Source: Bacteroidota bacterium
GTDB taxonomy: Bacteria > Bacteroidota > Ignavibacteria > Ignavibacteriales > Melioribacteraceae
NCBI GenBank assembly: GCA_018818065.1
Contig: JAHISV010000005.1
Location: forward strand, 1 to 42,526
DNA length: 42,526 nt
Reading direction: 5' to 3'
The notes under the pieces are model-generated. The model was not told where the DNA came from. It saw only the letters and a program-made list of their open reading frames with translations, and did not search any database. A program made the position numbers and the translations under genes. The first letter of the stretch is position 1. Each line of letters starts with the position of its first letter. Shown in pieces: positions 34,421-42,526 of the stretch.

Positions 34421-34610
34421 TTATTCTTAGTTGATTTTTCAAAATATAACGAAATTTACAGATAAAACCATTATAGAGCTTTGTTCTGAATCAATTATAG
34501 TAAATTAATGTTACTCTTATTATTCCTGTTTGATATGATTTTTTTTACATGAGTAGTTATTAGTTATTTTATTCGAACGTGAAAGAAATTAAAAAAAAAA
34601 CCTGAAATAC

Positions 34611-34641
34611 TTGCGATAAATTATAATTACTCTTAAATTTG
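34611..34641 (+). promoter_or_regulatory. Promoter of tRNA-Lys
   Basis: TTG (34611-34613), a 20-base spacer and TAAATTTG (34634-34641) match the group's promoter. The box ends 14 bases before the tRNA 5' end. Confidence 0.6.
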
Positions 34642-34655
34642 GAGTCTAATTATTT

Positions 34656-34727
34656 GGGCGCGTAGCTCAGTGGTAGAGCATCTCCCTTTTAAGGAGAGGG
34701 TCCCTGGTTCGAGACCAGGCGCGCTCA
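34656..34727 (+). tRNA. tRNA-Lys (anticodon UUU)
   Basis: A complete 72-base cloverleaf. The acceptor GGGCGCG pairs with CGCGCTC (one G-U pair), the D stem is GCTC/GAGC, the anticodon stem TCTCC/GGAGA encloses the loop CTTTTAA with anticodon TTT, and the T stem CCTGG/CCAGG encloses TTCGAGA. The discriminator base is A. The 3' CCA is not encoded and must be added after transcription. Confidence 0.95.
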
Positions 34728-34730
34728 CGA

Positions 34731-34758
34731 AAACCGATCAGCAATGATCGGTTTTTTT
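34731..34758 (+). terminator. Terminator after tRNA-Lys
   Basis: AACCGATCA and TGATCGGTT form a perfect stem around a GCAA loop, followed by seven T. It begins four bases after the tRNA. Confidence 0.9.
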
Positions 34759-34759
34759 G

Positions 34760-35092
34760 TTTTAAATAGTTTACAATTCAATCTCATCACTCTTTTAAAC
34801 CTTTTAACAATTTTCCGTGTCAAACTACAGCTGAATTAAATCAGAAGTTTTTACAATCTGTTTTCCGAGACACAAATAAGTCAAGCTGGATCATTATATT
34901 CTATTTATGACATAATTGTGTTATAAATAATATCTGACTCGTCTTTTGAATTTGTCGTCTAATTTGGTAGTGACCTCTTGCCATTTTGTTAACCGCAATT
35001 GCTGCGCTGACTAAAGGACAAACATTAATAATGGTTTGAGAGTCTTCAGCGAATAAGCTTGCGAGACGATACATCTTAAAGTTATTGGAGAA
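34760..35092. other. Intergenic stretch with no gene recognised
   Basis: About 330 bases between the tRNA terminator and the lipoprotein gene. No promoter of the TAnnTTTG type and no RNA fold stands out. An open frame on the minus strand crosses it but continues backwards into the lipoprotein gene and has no ribosome site. Confidence 0.4.
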
Positions 35093-35105
35093 TAAGGAGA
35101 CTTTC

Positions 35106-35912
35106 ATGAAAAAAATAATTTGGCTTATGATTTCTATAGTAATAATTACTACTGCTTGTGTGGAATACGAAACAAAAAGTATCCGAAAAGAGAGCGAAGT
35201 AGTAATTGACGGGAAGATTGATGATTGGGAAGGCAAGTTGGAGTACTTTGATGAAGAGGGTTTTGCAATAGGGTTTCAGAATGATGAAGAATTTCTCTAT
35301 ATCTGTCTGTCTGCTACTGATCGCAAAAAAGTAGGAAGGCTATTGTCCACGGGAATTACCATTATGTTTGATCCTGAAGAGGGCACTAAGAAAGCCATTG
35401 GAATTCGTTATCCTGTCCGTCAGGGACAAAACCAGAGAGATTTGATGGATACCATGGGTATGCAGGAAGACAGAGCCCCACGCGCTGAGCGAATGAAACT
35501 TTTGTTGAATGATCAGAATGAATTCTTACTGGTAAACCAGGAAGATTTTCCCTTGGGTTCATATCCAATTGACGGCAGTAGGGGATTTAAAGTAAAGCTT
35601 GGACTGGAAAATGATTACTTAGCATACGAATTGAGGATACCTCTTATACCTTTTATGGAGTTTGAACATTTTGTGCATCCCAACGATGATGGAAAACTTC
35701 TCATAAGTATAAATAGTGTTGAAATGGAGAAGCCAGAGCAAAGAAAAAATCCCGGAGGCAGTGGTGAGCGGTTCGGCGGTATGGAAGGTGGACGTTCCGG
35801 TGGCGCGAGAGGAGGAAGAGCAGGTGGAATGAGCAGAGGTAAACCAGGCGGCATGGATAGATCTTCAATTGAACCTATAAGTTTTGAAATTAGCCTTGAA
35901 CTTGCAAAGTAG
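35106..35912 (+). CDS. CBM9-like lipoprotein with Gly/Arg/Met-rich tail
   Basis: A 268-residue lipoprotein (MKKIIWLMISIVIITTAC lipobox). The body starts with VVIDGKIDDWEGKLEYFDEE and FAIGFQNDEEFLYICLSATD, the pattern of family 9-type carbohydrate-binding or DOMON-like beta sandwiches found on extracellular proteins of this group. Residues from about 215 onward are a repetitive tail of GG, RGG and GGM units (GGMEGGRSGGARGGRAGGM). I start at ATG 35106, where AAGGAG lies eight bases upstream, rather than at the ATG 35085, which would place seven polar residues ahead of the lipoprotein signal. Ligand unknown; surface binding is inferred. Confidence 0.75.
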   Translation: MKKIIWLMISIVIITTACVEYETKSIRKESEVVIDGKIDDWEGKLEYFDEEGFAIGFQNDEEFLYICLSATDRKKVGRLLSTGITIMFDPEEGTKKAIGIRYPVRQGQNQRDLMDTMGMQEDRAPRAERMKLLLNDQNEFLLVNQEDFPLGSYPIDGSRGFKVKLGLENDYLAYELRIPLIPFMEFEHFVHPNDDGKLLISINSVEMEKPEQRKNPGGSGERFGGMEGGRSGGARGGRAGGMSRGKPGGMDRSSIEPISFEISLELAK

Positions 35913-35955
35913 TTAGAAAGAATACGCTATAAAATTTATAATACTTTTATAGTTA

Positions 35956-36207
35956 TTACGAGGGTTTGTTTTTTGAAGCTTGTTTGTTGATAAAGGACAA
36001 TAATCGCTCCTCATTAAATTCACCATAGGCGAAAAGTTGATTATTTACAAATAAGGCGGGAACAACCAGCATATTTTTACCCGTATACTTTGAGATATTG
36101 GCTACAGATATTTTTATATTCTTTTTTTCAGAGAGTAAATTAATTAATTGAAACTCAACTCGATGACATGTTTCACAGTTCCTGGCTACAAACAGTTTTA
36201 TTTCCAT
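35956..36207 (-). CDS. Thioredoxin/glutaredoxin-fold miniprotein
   Basis: An 83-residue thioredoxin-fold protein with active-site motif CETC (residues 11-14) after a first beta strand, and the cis-Pro in VVPALFVNNQ. Length and layout match minimal glutaredoxin-like or NrdH-like redox proteins. It lies 66 bases downstream of the Crp/Fnr-type gene on the same strand, with a palindrome between them, so a redox role linked to that regulator is possible but inferred. No signal peptide, so it is cytoplasmic. Confidence 0.82.
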   Translation of the reverse strand: MEIKLFVARNCETCHRVEFQLINLLSEKKNIKISVANISKYTGKNMLVVPALFVNNQLFAYGEFNEERLLSFINKQASKNKPS

Positions 36208-36248
36208 GATCTTTTTATATGCAATTTAACTTATGCTGTAAAGATAAT

Positions 36249-36266
36249 ATGTCGTGTCTGCGACAT
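36249..36266. promoter_or_regulatory. Palindrome between crp-type and thioredoxin-like genes
   Basis: ATGTCG (36249-36254), six bases and CGACAT (36261-36266) form a perfect 6-bp dyad in the 66-base gap. No T run follows on either strand, so an operator or RNA hairpin is more likely than a terminator. Confidence 0.3.
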
Positions 36267-36273
36267 CAGGGAA

Positions 36274-36963
36274 TTAGCCAATCAATTTTTTAATTTCCTC
36301 TTCTTTCTGAATTATCAGTTTCCTTCTATCAAAATTGATTATTCCTTGTTCTCGTAAATCTGTAAGAATGGCGTTAACTGTCTGTCGTGAACACGCAGTT
36401 AGCTCTGCAATATCCTGATGTGTGAGGAATGGTTTTAAAAATATTTCATCACCAATTCTTTTCCCTTGCTCGACTGCTAAATTGTATACAAACGAGCTAA
36501 CTCTTTGTGGCGCATCTTTAAAAACCAATTCTTCAATTCTTTCACTGTATTTGCGCAACCTTAAACCAATAAGCTTGGTAATTTTGAAATTCAATTCTGG
36601 TAATTTTTCAACAAATTTTTTGAAATCATCTTTACTTATGGCACAAATTAAACATTCGTCCAAGGCATAAGCATAATCTGTTCTGTCCTTTTCATCCAAC
36701 ACTGCCATCTCACCAAATACTTCTCCGGGGTTAATCAGGGCAATTATCATTTCTTTACCCTCAGGAGAAGAACGGGTCAACTTTACTCTTCCTTTCTTCA
36801 GGAAAAAAATTGATGATGAAGGTTCATTAGCAAAATAAATTGGTTGTGATTTCGAGAATTCCTGCATTGAAGTCATCTTCTCTAATTCCATCAATTTTGG
36901 TTTCTCAAGAGTAGTAAACATATTAAAATTCTCGAGGTACCAAAGTTTTGTTTCTGCAGCCAT
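36274..36963 (-). CDS. Crp/Fnr-family transcriptional regulator
   Basis: A 229-residue regulator. A cyclic-nucleotide-binding-type beta roll (about residues 15-130, ending LINPGEVFGEMAVLDEKDRT) is followed by the dimer helix and a Crp-type winged helix (LTHQDIAELTACSRQTVNAILTDL, about 175-220). There is no N-terminal cysteine cluster, so it is not a classical iron-sulfur Fnr. The GEVFGEMAVLDEKDRT segment keeps GE but lacks the R-S/T phosphate contacts of cAMP-binding Crp (DRT replaces RSA). Its signal is unknown. Its target may include the thioredoxin-like gene downstream. Confidence 0.9.
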   Translation of the reverse strand: MAAETKLWYLENFNMFTTLEKPKLMELEKMTSMQEFSKSQPIYFANEPSSSIFFLKKGRVKLTRSSPEGKEMIIALINPGEVFGEMAVLDEKDRTDYAYALDECLICAISKDDFKKFVEKLPELNFKITKLIGLRLRKYSERIEELVFKDAPQRVSSFVYNLAVEQGKRIGDEIFLKPFLTHQDIAELTACSRQTVNAILTDLREQGIINFDRRKLIIQKEEEIKKLIG

Positions 36964-37180
36964 TTTTTTCTCGAATTATTATTTGTTTTGTCTAAACAGC
37001 GATATCATAAATTCTGTTCAATTCAAAAGACTGGTTTTAAGCTAAAACTAACTTTCCAAACTGTCAAGAAGTTTGCAATTAATTAATAGTTTGGGAATCA
37101 TATAATTAAATAAGTTTAAGTGTCTTGCAAACTACAGACTTCCTTACATGAGCCGGTTATATTTTTAAAAATGTAGACTG

Positions 37181-37423
37181 ATGAAAAATGCATAAATAAT
37201 CATTCTGTTCATCACCTTTACAGGAGCAACTTATTCTCGGGTATGTTACACAGCTGGAACACCCTTGCTCGGATCTCTGGATATGGCTACTAATCAGATA
37301 GGTACATTAAGACTTGAATTAACATACCAAGACAATTATTTAACAGATGTTTCTGCAGGTCATCGTTGCTTGATGAAAACTAGCGTGAAAGATCAACACA
37401 TGGTTTGTGTTAAGCAAATATGA
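37181..37423 (+). pseudogene. Remnant of an outer-membrane/exported protein gene
   Basis: Reading from ATG 37181 gives MKNA, a stop (TAA 37193-37195), then IIILFITFTGATYS, CYTAGTPLLGSLDMATNQ and IGTLRLELTYQDNYLTDVSAG, ending at TGA 37421. Changing the one stop codon to AAA restores a classical signal peptide. The mature part has the alternating pattern of a beta-barrel N-terminus. Nothing recognisable continues the protein beyond 37423. This looks like the decayed 5' part of an exported protein gene in an otherwise empty 690-base gap between the Crp-type gene and the kinase gene. The family is not identified with certainty. Confidence 0.55.
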
Positions 37424-37479
37424 ATTAATTGTCTGGTTCAGTATCCATAATTTCAAAATAGCAATCACAAATTTAAATT

Positions 37480-37506
37480 AGCATTGATATGAACAATATC
37501 AATGCT
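37480..37506. terminator. Strong hairpin upstream of the PAS kinase
   Basis: AGCATTGATAT (37480-37490) and ATATCAATGCT (37496-37506) form a perfect 11-bp stem with a 5-base loop. AT-rich sequence follows on both sides but no long T run. It may be the terminator left from the decayed gene at 37181-37423, or a regulatory hairpin. Confidence 0.45.
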
Positions 37507-37654
37507 ATTTAAACAAAATCCGACAAGTCTCAACATAAACAATATCAAATATCTTTCGATAGTATAATTGGGACGAAAATATGTTTTATGGGAAAGTTTG
37601 TTTACCTAAATTAATGCCTCACAAAATCAATTTTTTCATTTATTTCTGAAGAAA

Positions 37655-39697
37655 ATGTTTCAAGTTGAAGAAAATAGTATCAGTTTAAGCAAAGAAGAGT
37701 TACTCGAAGAAATTGAGCGACTTAAGAAAAGGAATGCTGAGCTCGAAAAATTAGACGCCAAGCATTTTCATACCGACATCAAACTTAATCGAATCCGAAA
37801 TTTGTTACGTGTTTTAATTGGTTCGACAAAGGGACTAATAGTTTTTAAGGACAGTAATCTAACTTACAAAATTGTTAATGATGCATTTTGCAATTTTTTG
37901 GAAGTGACTGAAAAAGATATTGTGGGTAAAACGGACTATGATCTTTTCCCCAAAAACGAAGCTGAAATAAATCGTGAAGGCGATTTGCTGGTTATTAAAA
38001 CCAAAAAACCGTTAATTCAAAATAAATTGATTACAGGAAACGGAAATAGAGAATTTTTAAAAATTGTTAAAAATCCTGTTTACAATGAGAAGGGAGAATT
38101 TGAAGGCATACTGGTTTCTGGATACGACGTAACTGATGCTTTTGAAGACAAATCGATTAAGCTTAATGAGAGTATAAAGTCAATCTTAAACAATTCCAAC
38201 GGTGTTGCAGCGCTTCATAGTACTAACGGGACTTTAATTAAGGCCGATGCTCTTGGTGAAGATGCTCTAAAAATCAGCACTGATAACGCACTTGATGAAT
38301 TAAGGAAAAGATACGATAATCAGGATGGTCTTAAATCTTCCATTCTCAACGATACACAAGAGCTTGGCGAAGTTTATGCCGAAAGGGTTATTCCACTTTA
38401 TCCTGACAAAGAGGTAAGTGTTGAAATTTATACAAGGCTTGTCGATTATAAAGACTCACCTGCTGTTTTTAGCATGATACAAGATATATCAGAGAGAAAA
38501 CAAGCGGAAAAACTTCTTAAAAAGAAAGTAGAAGAACAGGCTATTATCCTTGATAATATTGAAATGCAAGTCTGGTTTTTAATAAACGCCAGTACTTATG
38601 GAATTATTAACAAGGCACATGCAGAGTATTGGAATAAAGCTAAGGATGAAATTGAATACAAAGGTTATTTTGAAATATTTGATAAAGAGACTGCTGAGCG
38701 AATGATTCAGAGTAATCTAAAAATATTTGAAAGTAAAAAACAGGTAAGAACTCAGGAATGGTATCCGGATTCAAAAGGCGAAAGAAGATTGCTGAATCTT
38801 GTAAAAACGCCTAATCTTGATATGAATGGTAACGTAGAAACAATTCTTTGCACAGCTGAGGATATTACTGAGACCTATATAGCCGAAGAGGAAATTAAGA
38901 AATACATTGAGGAACTACACGAAACAAAAGATATAATGGAAGAAAAAGCCTTTGAACTTGTGCAGCTAAACTTGAAACTGGAAGATTCGGAAGAGGCTCT
39001 TAGTAAACTGAATGCAAGTAAGGATAAGTTTTTCTCAATTATTGCGCATGATTTAAAAAGTCCATTTACAGCACTACTTGGCTACACAGATATTCTGGTT
39101 CAGGATTTTGATGAACTAACCAACGAAGAAATTCAAGAATTTATTGGTTCCCTTCATGAAACCTCAAGAAGTGTATTTCAACTATTGGAAGGTTTATTGA
39201 ATTGGTCTCGTGTTCAAACTGGCAGGATGCCATACGAGCCGGAAAACTTTGATGTGTTTGAACTTTGCCTTCTTGTTGTAAAGTTATTTTCACGAAATGC
39301 CGAACGAAAAAATATCAAGCTGGTTAATTGTATTCCAGAATCCACCATTGTCTTCGCCGATAAAGAAATGGTGAATGGCGTTATTAGAAATCTTGTTTCA
39401 AATGCTATTAAATTTACACCTGCTGAGGGCAGTATCACTATCGAGACTGCTGAAGTTGGAGAGTTCTTAGAAGTAAAGGTTTGCGATACTGGTGTTGGTA
39501 TATCCCAAGCGGATATAGAAAAGCTTTTCAAGATTGATGTACATCATACTACAAAAGGTACTGAGAATGAAATGGGTACCGGTGTCGGTTTAATATTGTG
39601 TAAAGAGCTTGTTGAGAAAAATGGCGGCAGTATTTGGGTAACCAGCGAAGCAAACGTTGGCACCAATTTTATCTTTACTCTTCCAAAGGCAAAGTAA
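37655..39697 (+). CDS. Multi-PAS sensor histidine kinase
   Basis: A 680-residue soluble kinase. A leading coiled coil (13-35) precedes three PAS domains: about 50-162 (clear match, FKDSNLTYKIVNDAFCNFLEV), about 170-280 (divergent) and about 292-408 (ending ILCTAEDITE). A second coiled coil (408-455) leads to HisKA with H465 in IIAHDLKSPF and a HATPase domain (NLVSNAIKFTP, DTGVGIS, GTGVGLILCKEL). It has no membrane helix and no receiver, and no response-regulator gene is adjacent, so it is an orphan whose partner is elsewhere. The PAS domains suggest an internal redox, ligand or energy signal. Confidence 0.9.
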   Translation: MFQVEENSISLSKEELLEEIERLKKRNAELEKLDAKHFHTDIKLNRIRNLLRVLIGSTKGLIVFKDSNLTYKIVNDAFCNFLEVTEKDIVGKTDYDLFPKNEAEINREGDLLVIKTKKPLIQNKLITGNGNREFLKIVKNPVYNEKGEFEGILVSGYDVTDAFEDKSIKLNESIKSILNNSNGVAALHSTNGTLIKADALGEDALKISTDNALDELRKRYDNQDGLKSSILNDTQELGEVYAERVIPLYPDKEVSVEIYTRLVDYKDSPAVFSMIQDISERKQAEKLLKKKVEEQAIILDNIEMQVWFLINASTYGIINKAHAEYWNKAKDEIEYKGYFEIFDKETAERMIQSNLKIFESKKQVRTQEWYPDSKGERRLLNLVKTPNLDMNGNVETILCTAEDITETYIAEEEIKKYIEELHETKDIMEEKAFELVQLNLKLEDSEEALSKLNASKDKFFSIIAHDLKSPFTALLGYTDILVQDFDELTNEEIQEFIGSLHETSRSVFQLLEGLLNWSRVQTGRMPYEPENFDVFELCLLVVKLFSRNAERKNIKLVNCIPESTIVFADKEMVNGVIRNLVSNAIKFTPAEGSITIETAEVGEFLEVKVCDTGVGISQADIEKLFKIDVHHTTKGTENEMGTGVGLILCKELVEKNGGSIWVTSEANVGTNFIFTLPKAK

Positions 39698-39780
39698 GTA
39701 ACCAATTTAATCTTATGCTTTGTACTGCCTGATTACTTTTTTATATTAGTCCATTCCATTAAGACAATATCTCGTTGATA

Positions 39781-40365
39781 ATGATTAATAAGTTTTCTCT
39801 TATTTTTATGCTCATATTTCTCGTGGGATTAAACGCTCAGAAAAGATATGGTGAATTTTCTTTACTGCGGGTTAAAGCCCTTTATAATGTAAATGAAAAC
39901 AGAAATGAGTTTCATGAGTACTGGAAAGTAAACGAATCCTTTGGAGTTGCTCTCGAATTCCCCTTCTATCTTGGTATTTTAGAAACAGGATTATCTTACT
40001 CCACTTTTTTACCGCTCTCAATAAATCAACCAGAATTCTCTTCCATAAACTATTATTTGTTATGGGGAGAGAGGTTTGAAGTAACTAACTGGATGCATAT
40101 AAAAATTGATGGGGGTCCAGGATTATTTGAAATGGATTTTGAGGATGAGGATCTAAATACAGATAGAAATTTACTTAAGGAACGAGAATTATCCCTGACG
40201 GCTAATATCAGTTTATCATTAGTTTTTAGTGATTATATCTCGCTAGAAACAGGTTATACATTTTTACGAATACTCACAGCCAAGCCAATTGAATTAGGTT
40301 ATATTTCTACCGGAATTGTTGTTACATTAAAGAGCCCCGAATGGTTAAGAGACATATTAAAATAG
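39781..40365 (+). CDS. Small outer-membrane beta-barrel-like protein
   Basis: A 194-residue exported protein with a signal peptide (MINKFSLIFMLIFLVGLNAQ) and a mature part of alternating polar and hydrophobic residues rich in Tyr, Phe, Ser and Glu (FGVALEFPFYLGILETGLSY, then SLSLVFSDYISLETGYTF), as in small eight-stranded barrels. The family is not recognised. The start is ATG 39781 rather than the in-frame TTG at 39775. The end overlaps the start of the next outer-membrane protein gene by 25 bases, which implies coupled expression. Confidence 0.65.
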   Translation: MINKFSLIFMLIFLVGLNAQKRYGEFSLLRVKALYNVNENRNEFHEYWKVNESFGVALEFPFYLGILETGLSYSTFLPLSINQPEFSSINYYLLWGERFEVTNWMHIKIDGGPGLFEMDFEDEDLNTDRNLLKERELSLTANISLSLVFSDYISLETGYTFLRILTAKPIELGYISTGIVVTLKSPEWLRDILK

Positions 40366-42293
40366 GTTTCCTGATTCTATCCTCTTTATACCCAATGTAT
40401 TCAAATGATAATGGCGGGGCAAACAGAGTGATTACGAATGTGGAAATCTGTAACTCTGGAATAACAAATTTGTCTGATTTGTTTTACTTGATTGACGAAT
40501 GGACAACTTCCTCCATAGATGGCTATCGCAACTATGCCTCTGCAAGTGGCTGGAATACCTTTAATAATCAGGATTGGATGATCCTCCTAAATGGCTCAGA
40601 AATGGATGTGAAATTCATGGAATATCAGCATATAAACCTTTTGCCGATTTCCGTAAATGATATTGACAAAATTGAGATAATAAATTCACCCATGGAACTG
40701 AATGGTGTTTATATAAAACGGGGTGCAATTAATATAATAACAAAGAGGTCAGATAAGCCTTTATCCGTAAGTTTTATGGCTGGAACTGGAAATGAAACCG
40801 GTGATCCTGGCCCATACAAATATACTGGTGACCAATCCCCTAATGTTGACCAAGTTGGACCAGATTACGCTTTTGGAGCTTCAGGCAAGTTGGGTAATTT
40901 ATCATATTTGTTTTCTGGCAAATATCATATTCACACTTCTACTGACCCTAAAACTGAATTTAGAAATTCGAGTTATCCATGGGCTCTAAAACAGAGCCGA
41001 CAATTTTCTTACTACTCAGAAATTACATACAAGGACGAGCATCAAAAACACAGTATATCATTCGGAAAATCCAAAATTGGAAAACTTGGATTGTTTTCTG
41101 ACATAGGTGCTGATCTATTCTTTCTTGGCGCTTTAGGTAAGGAGTTCCATTCTGATACTGAATTCAATTCTTTCCTGTTATGTGGGAATATCGCTCTTTC
41201 TGATAATGTGGAATTCGGATATAATACAAGCCTCTCTAGTAAAAGCATTAATCCAATTTCAGAAGATATGTATCAGTTAGATTTTGTTCAGGATAGCTTT
41301 CATGGCGGCATATTTCTAAATTATATGACGGGGAATATTGTTTCATCAGCTGGATACTCGTTTAAAAGAAAAGAATATTATTCTTCTCAATTACCGGGTA
41401 GCTTTGCTATAAACAAAAATAAGTTTTACCTGGAATCTTCGTATCAATTTACAAATGGCTTTAAGGGTGGTATGACCCTGGATCTACAAAATAGTGATTC
41501 CACATACGCTTTAAGTATGGATCTCTCCTTAACGTATGATTTTGATAACTCAAACAGATTTGTTTTGTCTGTTGGTAAAACTGAAGTAACTGATGATGAA
41601 AGGAACGACACTTTTTATCTTAATGAAATAGGGATAAACGCATATTCAGATTTTGATTTGCATGATAATATTTATGAAAACATAGTAAAAGATAAATTAC
41701 AATATGCAGAACTGCATTGGACGAATTATGGTGAAACCTATAATCTAAAAAGCACAATCAGTTATAAATCTTTTTCTAATTACCCCATTGTTAAGTTTCT
41801 TTATAACTACTCAGAAGAAATTTACCTGGAGGAATATGAAAGACTCCTTTCAGGTGGAAGTTCCTTTATGTTCAGCACACGATTTAACAAAGACTTTTCT
41901 ATTATTAACATAAATGCATTCTATGCCTTTACTAGCTCGTTTGACGAGCATAATTTAATGTGGAATGAAATTGTATCAATCCCGAATCACAACCTCAGTG
42001 TTACTACAACCATAAATTTCGCCAGTTCATTTGTCTTTTGGGCTAAGCTAAAGTATCAGTCAGAAACAGAATGGAAGAATACACTTTTGGGAGCAACGGA
42101 ATTAAAAGATGTTTATAGCACCTATTTCGATAATCTTATGCTTCTGGATTGTGGAATCCGCAAATCTCTATTAGACGGGAAAATCAGTTTCAATCTGATT
42201 GTTAAAAACATATTTTCTGATTACCACGTAACTCATCCATTTGGTTCAGTCTACAATACTTCCATTTATGTTAAGCTTGAATTAAATTTGTGA
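40341..42293 (+). CDS. TonB-dependent receptor-like outer-membrane protein
   Basis: A 650-residue exported protein. A signal peptide (about residues 1-21) is followed by a plug-like domain with VNDIDKIEIINSPMELNGVY, RGAINIITKRS (about residues 108-135), the typical end of a TonB receptor plug. The remainder is a long barrel of repeated beta strands. The last strands read LNLIVKNIFSDYHV, then YVKLELNL with an aromatic-poor C-terminus. The usual Gly-rich ALYG stretch is changed to ELNGVYI. No TonB box is obvious. It could be a substrate-specific uptake receptor that has diverged, or a non-transporting barrel. Substrate unknown. It overlaps the preceding small barrel gene. Confidence 0.72.
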   Translation: MVKRHIKIGFLILSSLYPMYSNDNGGANRVITNVEICNSGITNLSDLFYLIDEWTTSSIDGYRNYASASGWNTFNNQDWMILLNGSEMDVKFMEYQHINLLPISVNDIDKIEIINSPMELNGVYIKRGAINIITKRSDKPLSVSFMAGTGNETGDPGPYKYTGDQSPNVDQVGPDYAFGASGKLGNLSYLFSGKYHIHTSTDPKTEFRNSSYPWALKQSRQFSYYSEITYKDEHQKHSISFGKSKIGKLGLFSDIGADLFFLGALGKEFHSDTEFNSFLLCGNIALSDNVEFGYNTSLSSKSINPISEDMYQLDFVQDSFHGGIFLNYMTGNIVSSAGYSFKRKEYYSSQLPGSFAINKNKFYLESSYQFTNGFKGGMTLDLQNSDSTYALSMDLSLTYDFDNSNRFVLSVGKTEVTDDERNDTFYLNEIGINAYSDFDLHDNIYENIVKDKLQYAELHWTNYGETYNLKSTISYKSFSNYPIVKFLYNYSEEIYLEEYERLLSGGSSFMFSTRFNKDFSIININAFYAFTSSFDEHNLMWNEIVSIPNHNLSVTTTINFASSFVFWAKLKYQSETEWKNTLLGATELKDVYSTYFDNLMLLDCGIRKSLLDGKISFNLIVKNIFSDYHVTHPFGSVYNTSIYVKLELNL

Positions 42294-42320
42294 TGGTTTT
42301 TACAATTCCAACATGAAATG

Positions 42321-42526
42321 CTATTTAGCAAATGTTTCGAGTAATTGCTTAGCAGTTTTATTTTTATTCATATTGTAGGATTGATTAAAGTTAACAACTG
42401 CCTTTGCTGTATCTCCAATTGCAAGATAAGACTTACCTAATGTAGTGAACAAATAAGGGTCGGTCTTCCTGTTCAACGCTTCTGTAAGATATTGAATTGA
42501 TTCATCAAATCTTTTTAGAAAAAAAC
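42321..42526 (-). CDS. TPR-repeat protein, C-terminal part (runs off the window)
   Basis: The minus strand reads 67 residues to a TAG stop at 42323-42321 and is open to the window edge: FDESIQYLTEALNRKTDPYL, then FTTLGKSYLAIGDTAKAVV and NFNQSYNMNKNKTAKQLLE. The A-x-x-Y-L-A-x-G-D-x-x-K-A spacing is that of tetratricopeptide repeats, which act as protein-binding scaffolds. The start lies beyond the right end, so length and other domains are unknown. Confidence 0.7.
   Translation of the reverse strand, partial: FFLKRFDESIQYLTEALNRKTDPYLFTTLGKSYLAIGDTAKAVVNFNQSYNMNKNKTAKQLLETFAK

Noticed and set aside
34901..35236. 111-codon frame on the minus strand
   Set aside because: It begins inside the well-supported lipoprotein gene on the other strand, has no ribosome site and encodes no recognised protein.

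Overview
The window comes from an AT-rich member of the Bacteroidota/Chlorobiota group, most probably the class Ignavibacteria. The evidence is a secreted M28 peptidase ending in a type IX secretion (Por) sorting domain with the NYPNPFNPST motif, promoters of the TTTG-N20/21-TAnnTTTG type ahead of aspS, the Fur-family gene and tRNA-Lys, and a predominantly A/T third-position codon use. The species cannot be named from sequence alone.

Left end (1-5339). Two paralogous gene pairs lie on the minus strand. Each pair is a secreted protein of about 157 residues ending in a SPCPP(W/Y)C tail plus a multi-pass membrane protein. Each pair is followed by a visibly GC-rich block of palindromic CGTCACG/CGTGACG modules. 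The block next to pair 1 has replaced the 3' end of its membrane gene. Upstream on the same strand is a three-gene unit: a small protein, a NarL-type histidine kinase and its LuxR-type response regulator.

Centre-left (5438-14089). A plus-strand operon starts with a Fur/Zur-like regulator and a zinc/manganese ABC importer (znuA, znuC, znuB). It continues with lgt, a PD40/TolB-like lipoprotein, a small unknown gene and an RsmF-like rRNA m5C methyltransferase. A convergent minus-strand operon pairs an Lrp/AsnC regulator with glutamine synthetase.

Centre (14313-34420). The M28 peptidase and aspS precede a type IV pilus cluster. The cluster has two unusual pilin-like proteins beginning MGQQQ with their own strong terminator, then a PilC-like platform protein, PilB- and PilT-like ATPases, an apparent PilM-PilN fusion, an apparent PilO-PilP fusion and a short secretin. 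The plus-strand run continues without a break into a receiver, a large hybrid kinase and a receiver-DHp protein. It meets, end to end, a minus-strand operon of an NtrC-type activator and a soluble hybrid kinase. Five signalling proteins therefore sit beside the pilus genes, which suggests (inference) that they control pilus synthesis or motility.

Right end (34634-42526). This part holds tRNA-Lys(UUU) with promoter and terminator, a CBM9-like lipoprotein with a Gly/Arg/Met-rich tail, a thioredoxin-fold miniprotein next to a Crp/Fnr regulator, a decayed outer-membrane protein gene (37181-37423), a multi-PAS histidine kinase, two overlapping outer-membrane protein genes (the second with a TonB-receptor plug-like segment) and the 3' end of a TPR gene on the minus strand. 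No CRISPR array, transposase, prophage or rRNA gene was seen.
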